A stretch of 31,134 nt of DNA from RGIG3159 sp034927685 (GCA_034927685.1 JAYFPO010000040.1:1-31134); one strand, 5' to 3'. Positions 15,932 to 25,960 are shown, numbered from the stretch's first letter. The notes: generated by a model not told the origin, from the letters alone. Translations and numbers: made by a program.

Positions 15932-15960
15932 ATTCTATCATTTTTCATCCTCTTTTTCAA
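15932..15960 (-). promoter_or_regulatory. Sigma-A promoter of miaB and the downstream array
   Basis: On the minus strand TTGAAA (15960-15955), a 17-base spacer and TAGAAT (15937-15932) form a good sigma-A promoter 33 bases before the miaB start. With the tight spacing downstream it may drive miaB through hfq and beyond. Confidence 0.75.
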
Positions 15961-15978
15961 TCCGAAAAACAAAAGGAG

Positions 15979-16008
15979 CGCCGCCGCAGCATTTTTGCTG
16001 CGGCGGCG
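15979..16008 (-). terminator. Intrinsic terminator of the AGCS symporter gene
   Basis: A perfect 12-bp GC-rich stem (15979-15990 with 15997-16008, 6-nt loop) is followed on the minus strand by CTCCTTTTGTTTTT, shortly after the symporter stop codon and before the miaB promoter. Confidence 0.88.
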
Positions 16009-16029
16009 TGCTGTGGAGCGGACAGGAGA

Positions 16030-17478
16030 TCAGGCTCTTGCTTTTTTTCCAACCTTGGAGAAGTATTCCCTGGTCAGCTTGACGACGACCGGACTGAGCA
16101 GGAGGAGGGCAAACAGGTTCGGGAGCGCCATGAGGCCGTTGAGCGTGTCGGCGATGCCCCAGGCCACCTCGAGAGACATGGTGCAGCCCACGATGCAGAC
16201 CAGCACGAAAAGCGTCTGATACAGCTTGATGGCCTTGGTGCCGAACTGGAACTCGAAGCAGCGGCTGCCGTAGAGGCCCCAGGTCAGAACCGTGGACAGC
16301 GCGAACATCGACAGGCAAATTGCCAGCACGATGGAGGACAGGCCGCCGCCGAAGACGGAGGACATGCCCGTGACTGTCAGCTCGGCGCCTGCGGCCTTGC
16401 CGTAGGTGATGCCGTTTACGCCAATGCCGCAGAGGATGATCAGCGCGGTCATGGTGCAGATTACGATGGTGTCGGCAAAAACCTCAAAGATGCCAAAGAG
16501 GCCCTGCTGGACCGGATGGTCCACGTCTGCCGCGGCGTGGGCGATTGGCGCAGAGCCGAGGCCGGCTTCGTTGGAGAAGATGCCCCGGGAGACGCCCTTT
16601 TTCATGGACAGGACCATAGAACCGACAATGCCGCCCGTAATCGCTTTGGGGCTGAACGCGCCTTCAAAGATGGCGGCGAACACCCCGGGGATGCGGGTCA
16701 CATTGCTGAAAATGACGATCAGGCCACCGATGATGTAAATGATGGCCATAAACGGCACCAGCAGGGAGCAGACGTCGCCGATCCGCTGGATCCCGCCGAT
16801 CAGGACGATGGCCACAATGATGGCCAGAATGACGCCGATAATGACGCTGGAGATGGGGACGTCCCGCCCGGCCAGTGCGATGGTGCTCAGGGTCACACCG
16901 TTGCTGGTGAGGGCGTTATTGATGGAGCTGGCGATGGTGTTGACCTGCGTGGCGTTGCCGATACCGAAAGCGGCCAGGGAGCCAAAAATCGAGAATACAA
17001 CGGCGAGCCATTTCCAATTTTTACCGAGACCGTTTTTGATGTAGTACATGGGGCCGCCGACCCAGTCGCCCTTCGCGTTGCGCTCCCGATACCGGATGGA
17101 GAGCGTGACCTCGGCGAACTTGGTGCACATACCGAGCAGCGCGGAGATCCACATCCAGAATATCGCGCCGGGGCCGCCGATGGCGATGGCGCCGGCCACG
17201 CCGGCGATGTTACCGGTGCCGACCGTCGCGGCCAGGGCCGTACAGACCGCCGCGAAGGGGGACACCGCGCCGGCTTTCCGCTCTCTTTTCTCAAAGGCGG
17301 TGCCGACGGTGTGTTTCATCGAATAGCCGAATCTGGAAAATTGGATAAAACCGGTGCGAATGCTCAGAAAGAGACCGACGCCGAGAATCAGGATCATAGC
17401 AGGGACGCCCCAAACGACGTTATTGATTGCGCCATTGACAGTTTCAATGGTTTCCATGACAGTCAACATGTGATTCAT
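16030..17478 (-). CDS. AGCS-family sodium(or proton):alanine/glycine symporter
   Basis: This 482-residue polytopic membrane protein has about ten to eleven hydrophobic segments. The diagnostic AGCS block SRGIFSNEAGLGSAPIAHA lies near 295-315, and VGTGNIAGVAGAIAIGGPGAIFWMW earlier in the protein matches the family's substrate and cation site region. Members import alanine, glycine or related amino acids with sodium or protons; the exact substrate cannot be read from sequence. The ATG at 17478 (MNHMLTVMETI) is chosen because AAAGGA lies just upstream; the frame continues to 17556 with unrelated basic residues. The gene is alone between two terminators, with its own promoter about 60 bases upstream. 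Confidence 0.93.
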   Translation of the reverse strand: MNHMLTVMETIETVNGAINNVVWGVPAMILILGVGLFLSIRTGFIQFSRFGYSMKHTVGTAFEKRERKAGAVSPFAAVCTALAATVGTGNIAGVAGAIAIGGPGAIFWMWISALLGMCTKFAEVTLSIRYRERNAKGDWVGGPMYYIKNGLGKNWKWLAVVFSIFGSLAAFGIGNATQVNTIASSINNALTSNGVTLSTIALAGRDVPISSVIIGVILAIIVAIVLIGGIQRIGDVCSLLVPFMAIIYIIGGLIVIFSNVTRIPGVFAAIFEGAFSPKAITGGIVGSMVLSMKKGVSRGIFSNEAGLGSAPIAHAAADVDHPVQQGLFGIFEVFADTIVICTMTALIILCGIGVNGITYGKAAGAELTVTGMSSVFGGGLSSIVLAICLSMFALSTVLTWGLYGSRCFEFQFGTKAIKLYQTLFVLVCIVGCTMSLEVAWGIADTLNGLMALPNLFALLLLSPVVVKLTREYFSKVGKKARA

Positions 17479-17536
17479 ACATCCTTTCCTATTCGTATTC
17501 CGAACGGCGTTTTTGCCACCGTGTCGTCTTACTTCC

Positions 17537-17566
17537 ACTATACTGCAAGAATCCACGCCATTTCAA
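17537..17566 (-). promoter_or_regulatory. Sigma-A promoter of the AGCS symporter gene
   Basis: TTGAAA (17566-17561), an 18-base spacer and TATAGT (17542-17537) on the minus strand leave an untranslated leader of about 50 bases. The rest of the gap up to 17764 is AT-rich, and I see no gene or known riboswitch in it. Confidence 0.65.
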
Positions 17567-17764
17567 GGGGTTTTCACGCGGAGAATAGCCGCTTTGCGCA
17601 ACTTCGGTTACTTCAACAAAACCAGTTGCAAAAGATTGTGCAAAATATCATTAAAATTTTATTTGACACGGATGTTTTTATGCAAAAAGACGAAAAATGT
17701 CGAAGAATGGAAAGCACGGGCACGGACCTGGAATCCGTTTGTTGATTGATTAAAATGTAAAGAT

Positions 17765-17794
17765 AAAACGCCGCCCCGTACGGGGCGGCGTTTT
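17765..17794. terminator. Palindromic terminator after dnaJ
   Basis: A perfect palindrome with a GC core flanked by AAAA and TTTT (17765-17779 with 17780-17794) sits 2 bases beyond the dnaJ stop codon. It can act in both directions but on context ends the hrcA-grpE-dnaK-dnaJ transcript. Confidence 0.88.
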
Positions 17795-17795
17795 A

Positions 17796-18947
17796 TCAGC
17801 CGAAAAGGCGTTTCATTTTTTCGGCAAAGTTTTTCTTGCGCGCGTTGGCATTTTCCGCGTCCTCATCAAATCGGCGAAGCGTCTCTTTCTGCTCCCGCGT
17901 CAGCTTGGCCGGCGTTTCCACCACAACCGTTACCAGTTGGTCGCCGCGGCTTTTGTAGCCGACGTGGGGCATTCCCTTTCCCTTAAAGCGGAACGTGGTG
18001 CCGGTCTGGGTTCCCTCCGGGATTCGGTAGCGGACCTTGCCATCCAGCGTCGGGACCTCGATCTCCGCGCCAAGCGCGGCCTGCGCGAAGGAAATGGGCA
18101 TTTCACAGAGCACGTTGGCGCCGTCCCGCGTGAAAAGCTCATGCCGGCCGACAGAGACGCTGACCAGCATATCGCCGCTGGGCCCGCCGTTTGTACCGGC
18201 AGAGCCCTCTCCGCGAACCCGAATGGCCTGGCCGTTGTCGATACCGGCGGGAATCTTGACGGTGATTTTCTTGTTGATCCGCACCTTGCCCTTGCCGCGG
18301 CAGGTGGGACAAGGCTCCTGAATGATCGTGCCTTTGCCGCCGCATTTGGAGCAGGGCGCGGTTTGGGCAAAGGTGCCGAAGGCGGTTTGCCTGGCGGTAC
18401 GTACGGTGCCGCTGCCGTGGCACACGGGGCAGGTCTCCGGTTGGGAGCCAGGCTTGGCGCCGGAGCCGCCGCAGCTGTGGCAGTTTTCCACGCGGCCGAT
18501 TGTGACTTCCTTCTGGCAGCCAAACGCCGCCTCCTCAAAGGTGATGGTCACTTGCGCGGAGACGTTTTCTCCCTGCCGGGGCGCGTTCTGTCGGCCTCCG
18601 TCGCCGAATCCGCCGAACCCGCCGCCAAAGAGGTCGGAGAATATGTCCCCGAACCCGCCGAAGCCCTCGAAGCCCGAGCCGCCTCCGCCGCCGGGACCGG
18701 CGCCGAAGTTGGGATCGACGCCCGCAAAGCCGAACTGGTCGTAGCGGGCCTTCTTATCGGGATCCGAGAGGACCTCGTAGGCCTCGTTGACCTCCTTGAA
18801 CTTTTCCTCTGCGGCCTTATCGCCGGGGTTCTGGTCCGGATGATATTTCATGGCCAGCTTACGGTAGGCTTTTTTTGCGTCGTCCGCCGAGGCGTTCTTT
18901 TCGATGCCAAGGACTTCATAATAATCTCGTTTGTTGTCATTTGCCAT
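17796..18947 (-). CDS. dnaJ: Chaperone protein DnaJ (type I Hsp40)
   Basis: This 383-residue co-chaperone stimulates the DnaK ATPase and delivers clients. The J-domain has HPD at 36-38. A Gly/Phe-rich region follows (about 72-118). The zinc-binding domain has four CxxCxGxG repeats, with cysteines at 156/159, 173/176, 199/202 and 213/216. The C-terminal peptide-binding domain is complete. The ATG at 18947 has GAGGTGA about 6 bases upstream. It is the last gene of the HrcA-controlled operon, 84 bases after dnaK, and is followed immediately by a terminator. Confidence 0.98.
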   Translation of the reverse strand: MANDNKRDYYEVLGIEKNASADDAKKAYRKLAMKYHPDQNPGDKAAEEKFKEVNEAYEVLSDPDKKARYDQFGFAGVDPNFGAGPGGGGGSGFEGFGGFGDIFSDLFGGGFGGFGDGGRQNAPRQGENVSAQVTITFEEAAFGCQKEVTIGRVENCHSCGGSGAKPGSQPETCPVCHGSGTVRTARQTAFGTFAQTAPCSKCGGKGTIIQEPCPTCRGKGKVRINKKITVKIPAGIDNGQAIRVRGEGSAGTNGGPSGDMLVSVSVGRHELFTRDGANVLCEMPISFAQAALGAEIEVPTLDGKVRYRIPEGTQTGTTFRFKGKGMPHVGYKSRGDQLVTVVVETPAKLTREQKETLRRFDEDAENANARKKNFAEKMKRLFG

Positions 18948-18993
18948 GGGACTTCACCTCTTGCTTGGGGCAAATTACCGCATAACGCGGTTT

Positions 18994-19014
18994 GGGAGGG
19001 CCAATGGCCCTCCC
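18994..19014 (-). other. Intercistronic hairpin between dnaK and dnaJ
   Basis: A 9-bp perfect GC-rich stem (18994-19002 with 19006-19014, 3-nt loop) has no following T-run, so it is more likely an RNA stability or processing element than a terminator. A second short hairpin (about 18978-18990) lies between it and dnaJ. This could lower dnaJ expression relative to dnaK, but that is inference. Confidence 0.5.
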
Positions 19015-19031
19015 GGAACCGGTCTGAACGC

Positions 19032-20888
<1,857 letters not shown>

Positions 20889-20935
20889 AATAATTTCCTC
20901 CTATTTGAAGCTCATATTTTATCATACAAACGGGC

Positions 20936-21499
20936 TCAGTTGGCCACCTTGACCATGGCGCACCGAACCACCTTATCTCCGAGCTGAAAGCCCTTCTGGA
21001 ATACGTCCTGAATGACGTTCTCGCCCAGCGAGTCGTCCTCCACATGCATGACAGCATTGTGTTTGCCGGGGTCGAAGAGTTCGCCCTTCTCGCCGAAGAG
21101 CTCCACGCCGCATTTCTTCAGAATCTCCTGAAAGCCGGCCATGGTCATCTCGACGCCCTTCTTGTAGGCCTCGTCTTCCGTCTCATGCTGAAGCGCCCGC
21201 TCCAAATTATCGTAAACGGGAAGGAGCTTTTGCAGCGTGTCCGCCTTTCCGTCCTCGTAGATATGATCCTTCTCCTTCAGGCTGCGCTTGCGGTAGTTGT
21301 CGTACTCGGCTGCCAGGCGAAGGTAATTGTCTTTTTCCGCGGCCAACTGTTTTCTGAGGGCTTCCAGCGCCTCTTCGTGCTTGTCGGGTTTCTTGCCTTT
21401 TTTCTTTTTATCCGGCTCCTCCGGCGCGGCCTCTTGGGTCTCTGTCTGCGGCGCCTCGGTCGTTTCCTCGGCCTTTGTTGTCTTTTCGTCTTCCGTCAT
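20936..21499 (-). CDS. grpE: Nucleotide exchange factor GrpE
   Basis: This 187-residue protein releases ADP from DnaK. A charged, Thr/Glu/Lys-rich N-terminus (about 1-40) leads into a long helix (about 42-95, EALRKQLAAEKDNYLRLAAEYDNYRKR) that forms the dimer coiled coil. The C-terminal beta domain has the family pattern MTMAGFQEILKKCGVELFGEKGELFDPGKHNAV and GDKVVRCAMVKVAN. The ATG at 21499 lies 2 bases after the hrcA stop, with AGGAGG inside the end of hrcA, so translation is coupled. Confidence 0.97.
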   Translation of the reverse strand: MTEDEKTTKAEETTEAPQTETQEAAPEEPDKKKKGKKPDKHEEALEALRKQLAAEKDNYLRLAAEYDNYRKRSLKEKDHIYEDGKADTLQKLLPVYDNLERALQHETEDEAYKKGVEMTMAGFQEILKKCGVELFGEKGELFDPGKHNAVMHVEDDSLGENVIQDVFQKGFQLGDKVVRCAMVKVAN

Positions 21500-21501
21500 G
21501 T

Positions 21502-22566
21502 TCAGGATTCCTCCTTATTTTCTTCTTTTGCAGGGGGAAGCACCTGCTTGCCGAACATCTTGGCCAGGCCCTCCGCAAAGTAGCTGAGCCGGGCGGTGAT
21601 CTTGGCGTAGTCCATTCTCGTGGGGCCCACGACGCCGATCATGCCCTGCATTCCATCGCCGATGTCGAACCGCGTCATGACAACGCTGGTGTTCTTCAGC
21701 TCTTGGGTAATGTTCTCCGGGCCGACCAGAATCTGCATCGGCTGATCGGGATCGACCAGAGCAGGAAGTCCGGAAATCATTTCCTCGTCCAGCTCGTCCA
21801 GCATCTGCTGCGCCTTGCCAATGTCGTGGTATTCCGGCTGACTCAACAGCTTGGCCTGACCGGTCACATAGACCTCGCTCTTCTCCTGCTGCTGCAGCAC
21901 ATGGGTGACAAAGTCCACGACGACGGGCACCAGACCGGCCGCCGCGCCGGCGGACCGCGTCACCCTGTTCAGGACCTCCGGCGTGATCTCCGCCGCGGTC
22001 AGGTCCGTCAGGCTGGCGTTTAACACCGCGGAGAGAAGCTTCACGTCCTGCTCCGTTATGGAGACCGGCAGCTTGATCAGCTTGTTGCGGATCGCCTCGC
22101 TGCTCGTCATAACCACAAGAATAAAACCGCTCTCTCCGGCCATAATCAGGTCAAACCGGCGAACCGTTGCCGCGCCCTTTTGGGACGTCATTGCGTAGGC
22201 TGGCAGGTTAGTAATTTGAGAGACCAGTTTCCCCATCTGGGAAATTGCGCTGTCAAATTCCTGGAGCTTTTGTTCCATGGCCTCGTTGAGACTGTGCGTC
22301 TCGTCCACCGACAGCCGATAGTTTTGCATCAGCTCGTCGATATAAAGTCGATAGCCGGCAGGCGAAGGAATTCGTCCCGCGGAAGTGTGAGGCTGCTCCA
22401 GATAACCCATGGTTGTCAAATCCGCCATTTCATTGCGGATGGTGGCCGAAGAGTAGTTCAGATCCGGCATTGCCGCGAGCGATTTGGAGCCGACCGGTTC
22501 CGCTTCCTGGATGTAGCTTTCCACGATTGCCCGCAAAATCTTCTTTTTTCGGTCCGTCAGCTCCAC
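21502..22566 (-). CDS. hrcA: Heat-inducible transcription repressor HrcA
   Basis: This 354-residue repressor of class I heat-shock genes binds the CIRCE operator. The N-terminal winged helix is clear (LTDRKKKILRAIVESYIQEAEPVGSKSLA, then SSATIRNEMADLTTMGYLEQPHTSAGRIPS). The middle and C-terminal parts (VVMTSSEAIRNKLIKLP; GMIGVVGPTRMDYAKITARLSYFAEGL) are typical of HrcA. The start is GTG at 22566, with GAGGTGA about 6 bases upstream. It is the first gene of hrcA-grpE-dnaK-dnaJ, and a CIRCE lies 20 bases before the start codon, so it is autoregulated. Confidence 0.97.
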   Translation of the reverse strand: MELTDRKKKILRAIVESYIQEAEPVGSKSLAAMPDLNYSSATIRNEMADLTTMGYLEQPHTSAGRIPSPAGYRLYIDELMQNYRLSVDETHSLNEAMEQKLQEFDSAISQMGKLVSQITNLPAYAMTSQKGAATVRRFDLIMAGESGFILVVMTSSEAIRNKLIKLPVSITEQDVKLLSAVLNASLTDLTAAEITPEVLNRVTRSAGAAAGLVPVVVDFVTHVLQQQEKSEVYVTGQAKLLSQPEYHDIGKAQQMLDELDEEMISGLPALVDPDQPMQILVGPENITQELKNTSVVMTRFDIGDGMQGMIGVVGPTRMDYAKITARLSYFAEGLAKMFGKQVLPPAKEENKEES

Positions 22567-22586
22567 GAAATTTCACCTCACTCGGC

Positions 22587-22613
22587 TTAGCACTCATAAT
22601 ACTCGAGTGCTAA
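22587..22613. promoter_or_regulatory. CIRCE operator (HrcA binding site)
   Basis: TTAGCACTC (22587-22595), a 9-base spacer and GAGTGCTAA (22605-22613) match the CIRCE consensus exactly. It begins 4 bases downstream of the -10 box and so covers the expected transcription start. Bound HrcA should block initiation; heat or client load would relieve this. Confidence 0.98.
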
Positions 22614-22617
22614 ACGT

Positions 22618-22646
22618 AGTGTAGCACCGGGCAAAATAATTGTCAA
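22618..22646 (-). promoter_or_regulatory. Sigma-A promoter of the hrcA heat-shock operon
   Basis: A consensus TTGACA -35 box (22646-22641), a 17-base spacer and a TACACT -10 box (22623-22618) lie directly upstream of CIRCE on the minus strand. Confidence 0.88.
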
Positions 22647-22675
22647 TAGGGGATTGTGAATAAATTGTAAAAGAG

Positions 22676-22699
22676 TGCCAGGCTTTTGAAAGCCTGGCA
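22676..22699 (-). terminator. Intrinsic terminator upstream of the heat-shock promoter
   Basis: A 10-bp perfect stem (22676-22685 with 22690-22699) is followed on the minus strand by CTCTTTTA. It lies about 180 bases beyond the sulfatase-gene stop codon... read from the minus strand it precedes hrcA, and is the only clear terminator in this gap, beyond the palindromic repeat element. Confidence 0.6.
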
Positions 22700-22743
22700 A
22701 CGCAAAAAAGGCGACATAAAATTAGGGTTGGCCTGAAAAAAAC

Positions 22744-22827
22744 GCCATTCTGAGTGCCAGAGAAGAATCTTTCCGGAATTCTTGTCTGCGCGGATAGATT
22801 CTTCGGCCTGACAGCGTCAGAATGACA
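22744..22827. repeat. Imperfect palindromic dispersed-type repeat (REP/MITE-like)
   Basis: The arms CCATTCTGAG...AGAAGAATCT (22745-22770) and AGATTCTTC...GTCAGAATGAC (22796-22826) are inverted copies with mismatches, so the roughly 84-bp unit can fold into one long hairpin. The CATTCTGAG...AAGAATCT / AGATTCTTC...CAGAATGA pattern is one I recall from short interspersed repeats in many bacterial genomes. It carries no gene and lies between the sulfatase-family gene and the hrcA promoter. Confidence 0.7.
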
Positions 22828-22879
22828 GTGTGATTGCCGGTGGGTAACTGGGTTCTTTCATGTTCTTCCGCGGAATTGC

Positions 22880-24427
22880 TCAGGAAAAATGTCGGAGATA
22901 ATAGGAGGAGTGCTTTCCCAGCTCCCCGTTCAGATCGTCGAAGCCCAACTGCTCCGCCAGCGTCCGTTCTGTGGAAAACAGGTTGGTGCCGAGCCCCAGC
23001 CGGTTGCCGTCGATTTCAAAACCCATGGCGGCCAGTGTCGTCGGGAACAGGTCCAGCGTGGTGAATTCCCGGTTGACGGCGGAATGCTGCACCGTGGCAG
23101 CGGCGTTCAGAAAACAGTTGTAGCCGGTCCGATCATAGTAGTCCACATCGTCTACCAGAATGGTGTCCATCCGCGGATGGTCGCCTGTAATGACGACGAC
23201 CGTGTTCTCGTAGAAATCCTGCTGCTGGAGCCATGAAATGAAGTCTGCGAGCTGCTCGTCGGCGCAGAGCAGAACGTTTTCCAGCGGCACATCGTAGGTA
23301 TCGCCGCACAAATCACAGACATAGCCGCCCTCGTGATGGGTATCGGCGGTCAGCATGGTCAGATTGAAGGGCTTGCCCTCGTTTGCAAGGCGGGAGACTT
23401 CGTCTTTGGCGATTTCATAGAGAATTTTATCCTCAAATCCCCACCAGACATAGTAGTCTTTGCCGATGTACCCCTCTTCCCGCGCGGTATAGAGGTCGAA
23501 AATGTCATAGTCCCCGTGCTCGGAAAAATAGGTTCGCCGCCCGGCAAAATCCGCGTCGGAGCCGCAGAGAAATTCCTGCGTGTATCCGTTGCTTTGGAGC
23601 ACATCGCCAAGCGTTGTCAGACCGCCGGCGAAGCTCGCTCGCTCGTTCATGGAGTTGCCGTTCACCGGGAAGGCGAAGGGCACGCCGGCGGTGGAGGAGA
23701 GCAGCGCGCCCATGGTCCAGCCGGAGCCTGTCACGCTGTGAAAGCCGCCCAGCAGCTCCGAGTCGGAAAAGGAGACGCCGGTACTGGCCAAAGCCGTCAA
23801 ATTGGGGATAAAGTTGATCTCCTGCGCGCCGCCCGCCTCGACGGAGGCGTAGGTGGTCTCCATGCTCTCCAGATAGATGTAGATCAGATTTTTCGTTTTT
23901 CCTGTCGCGGAGATGCCTACGGACAAAGGATCGACGTAGTATTCGTCATAGAGAGAGGTGGATTTCATGCAGGTTTTCAGATAGTCCAGAAGCCCAAGAT
24001 TTTGATCGATATAGAATATCGAGACCGGCAGCGTCAAAACCAGCGACGCGGCGGTGACGCGGCGGAGAACTTTCCGGAGGTTCAGCGAGACGCGGTGCTG
24101 GAATACGGTGCCGGTGATCCAAATTGAGGCACGGCACTGATAGTCCAGCAGCGCCAGCACGGTGAAGATCACGGCGGAGCCCAGAATAGGTGGCAGACAG
24201 TCTTGCAGCAGCTGGGATACGACGCCGGTGCCGGCGCCCTTTAGCGGAGAGGCCAGTGAAAAAAACAGCTCGTTCAACCCGACATTGAAGTTCTCCAGGA
24301 ACCAGCGGCAGAGGACATATAGTGTGGTTGCCAGCATGAATGCGAGGCCCACGATCACATACCAGACAATTCGTGTCTGCCGGGCGGCCTTTGGCCGATT
24401 TGCCTTCGTTTTTTCTTTAACTTTCAT
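22880..24427 (-). CDS. Membrane-anchored phosphoglycerol transferase / LTA synthase-like sulfatase-fold enzyme
   Basis: About 515 residues. Three N-terminal membrane segments (about 21-40, 80-96 and 126-141) precede an extracellular alkaline-phosphatase/sulfatase-fold domain. NLIYIYLESMETTY supplies a metal-binding Glu, GSGWTMGALLSSTAGVP the likely Thr nucleophile (Thr239 counted from the first of two ATGs), and VVVITGDHPRMD the GDH metal site. GDVLQSNGY and SDADFAGRRTYFSEHG resemble phosphoglycerol transferase I (OpgB/MdoB) more than classic LtaS. It probably moves phosphoglycerol groups onto a glycolipid or glycan outside the cell; the acceptor is unknown. The second ATG (24427) is preferred because GGAG is too close to the first (24430). 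It overlaps the small membrane-protein gene upstream, so the two are likely coupled. Confidence 0.82.
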   Translation of the reverse strand: MKVKEKTKANRPKAARQTRIVWYVIVGLAFMLATTLYVLCRWFLENFNVGLNELFFSLASPLKGAGTGVVSQLLQDCLPPILGSAVIFTVLALLDYQCRASIWITGTVFQHRVSLNLRKVLRRVTAASLVLTLPVSIFYIDQNLGLLDYLKTCMKSTSLYDEYYVDPLSVGISATGKTKNLIYIYLESMETTYASVEAGGAQEINFIPNLTALASTGVSFSDSELLGGFHSVTGSGWTMGALLSSTAGVPFAFPVNGNSMNERASFAGGLTTLGDVLQSNGYTQEFLCGSDADFAGRRTYFSEHGDYDIFDLYTAREEGYIGKDYYVWWGFEDKILYEIAKDEVSRLANEGKPFNLTMLTADTHHEGGYVCDLCGDTYDVPLENVLLCADEQLADFISWLQQQDFYENTVVVITGDHPRMDTILVDDVDYYDRTGYNCFLNAAATVQHSAVNREFTTLDLFPTTLAAMGFEIDGNRLGLGTNLFSTERTLAEQLGFDDLNGELGKHSSYYLRHFS

Positions 24428-24728
24428 CATTCTCCACGATTACACAGTTCAGTTTGATACACTTATGAAGTAGTTCCAAAAAATAGGGCAGCACAGCGGC
24501 AGAGAGCAGCGCCAACACCGTATAATATGCGGATTCCGTTGAGATAGCGACGTTCAGCAGGAGTCGAACCAAAACAACAAGCACTTTGGTGGCAGGCAGG
24601 TTGCAGGCCACCGCGATACAGTAGCGAAGCAGAAGCTCCGCAGAAAAAACAGGGTTCCAGCTCTGCCGCCGGTACAGAATGGAGATGAATACGGCTGGGA
24701 CAAAGAACAGGTTAATCAGGGTAAGCAT
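24417..24728 (-). CDS. Small membrane protein of unknown function
   Basis: This encodes 103 residues, mostly hydrophobic, with about three likely membrane segments (near 1-18, 35-60 and 65-85) and a polar C-terminal tail. I do not recognise a family. The ATG at 24728 has GGAGGAG about 7 bases upstream, and a very good sigma-A promoter lies about 50 bases further, so it looks like a genuine gene. Its 3' end overlaps the start of the phosphoglycerol-transferase-like gene by 11-14 bases in another frame. That enzyme has only three membrane segments where LtaS-type proteins have about five, so this protein may be a membrane partner; this is inference. Confidence 0.72.
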   Translation of the reverse strand: MLTLINLFFVPAVFISILYRRQSWNPVFSAELLLRYCIAVACNLPATKVLVVLVRLLLNVAISTESAYYTVLALLSAAVLPYFLELLHKCIKLNCVIVENDES

Positions 24729-24774
24729 GGCCAGTCTCCTCCGTGTTCCGCAAATAGATAAAATTTGTAAATAT

Positions 24775-24804
24775 AATATAGCATAGATACAGCAAATTTG
24801 TCAA
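24775..24804 (-). promoter_or_regulatory. Sigma-A promoter of the small membrane protein and phosphoglycerol transferase genes
   Basis: TTGACA (24804-24799), an 18-base spacer and TATATT (24780-24775) on the minus strand lie in a strongly AT-rich stretch about 47 bases before the start codon. Confidence 0.8.
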
Positions 24805-24853
24805 AAACAAAACAATTACAACAATACGTATCCATTCATTTTTTACCAAATAA

Positions 24854-24890
24854 AACACATCCCGAACGCATAGTGCGTCCGGGATGTGTT
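24854..24890 (-). terminator. Intrinsic terminator of pta
   Basis: An 11-bp outer stem and a 5-bp inner stem separated by one mismatch (24854-24870 with 24874-24890) are followed on the minus strand by TTTTATTTGG, about 22 bases after the pta stop codon. Confidence 0.88.
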
Positions 24891-24912
24891 GCGGAAAGAC
24901 AGTGGCCGCAGA

Positions 24913-25923
24913 TTATGCCATGCCGGCGGTGATGATGGCCATTTTGTAAACCTCGTCGGCATTGCAGCCGCGGCTCAGGTCATTGATGGGGGCGTTCAGG
25001 CCCTGCAGAATGGGGCCATAGGCATCAAAGCCGCCCAACCGCTGGGCGATCTTATAGCCGATGTTGCCGGCTTCAATGCAGGGGAAGATAAAGGTGTTGG
25101 CGTAGCCGGCCACAAGGGATCCGGGGAACTTCAGCTGGCCGACGACAGGAGAGATTGCCGCGTCAAACTGCATTTCGCCGTCAACGGCCAGATTGGGGGC
25201 CATCTCCCTGGCCTTGGCGGTGGCTGCCTGGCTCAGCGCGACGGTGCCGCCCTTGCCGGAACCCTTGGTGGAGAAGGAGAGCATAGCAACCTTGGGGTCG
25301 ATGCCAAAGAATTCGGCGGTCTTGGCGGATTCAATGGCCACCTCGGCCAACTTTTCTGCGGCGGTGAAGGTCACGTTGCCTTCCTTGTCCGTGGTGTCCT
25401 CATAGGAGATGTTGATGGCACAGTCGCCCATGCAGTACTTCTCCGCGCCGTCCTTGTTTTCCCGGTAGAGAATGAAGGAGGAGGAGACCAGATGAGCGCC
25501 CTTCTTGGTCTTGACCAGCTGCAGCGCGGGACGGACCGTGTCGGCGGTGGAGTAGGTAGCGCCGCCCAGCAGAGCGTTGGCCTTGCCCAGCTTGACCAGC
25601 ATGGTTCCGAAGTAGTTGCCCTTGGAGAGCGCCGCGCGGCAGTCCTCCTCGGACATCTTACCCTTGCGGAGCTCGACCATTTTTGCGACCATCTCGTCCA
25701 TACCCTCGTATGTAGCGGGATCGAGGAGCTCGGCCTTTTCAATGCGGAAGCCGCCCTTGGCGGCGGCGGCCTTGACCGCGTCCTGGTTGCCGATCAGGAT
25801 GACGTTCATCAGGTCCTCCTTCAGCAGCCGGTCGGCGGCCTCCAGAATCCGGGCATCGAGACCCTCGGTAAAGACGATGGTACGGCGGTTGGCCTGCAGA
25901 GCAGCCAGCAGTTTCGTAAACAT
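24913..25923 (-). CDS. pta: Phosphate acetyltransferase (phosphotransacetylase)
   Basis: This 336-residue enzyme, of the usual length for the short (class I) form, interconverts acetyl-CoA and acetyl phosphate, normally with acetate kinase in fermentative ATP formation. Family blocks include TIVFTEGLDARILEAADRL, GATYSTADTVRPALQLV, VAMLSFSTKGSGKG, AISPVVGQLKFPGS, ANTFIFPCIEAGNIGYKIAQRLGG and INDLSRGCNADEVYKMA. The ATG at 25923 has GGAGGG about 9 bases upstream. No ackA is adjacent, so the two genes are unlinked here or ackA lies elsewhere. The gene is monocistronic between its own promoter and terminator, and indicates acetate-forming anaerobic metabolism. Confidence 0.96.
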   Translation of the reverse strand: MFTKLLAALQANRRTIVFTEGLDARILEAADRLLKEDLMNVILIGNQDAVKAAAAKGGFRIEKAELLDPATYEGMDEMVAKMVELRKGKMSEEDCRAALSKGNYFGTMLVKLGKANALLGGATYSTADTVRPALQLVKTKKGAHLVSSSFILYRENKDGAEKYCMGDCAINISYEDTTDKEGNVTFTAAEKLAEVAIESAKTAEFFGIDPKVAMLSFSTKGSGKGGTVALSQAATAKAREMAPNLAVDGEMQFDAAISPVVGQLKFPGSLVAGYANTFIFPCIEAGNIGYKIAQRLGGFDAYGPILQGLNAPINDLSRGCNADEVYKMAIITAGMA

Positions 25924-25960
25924 AACGATATCCCTCCAAAATGTAATATTTCTATTCGGT

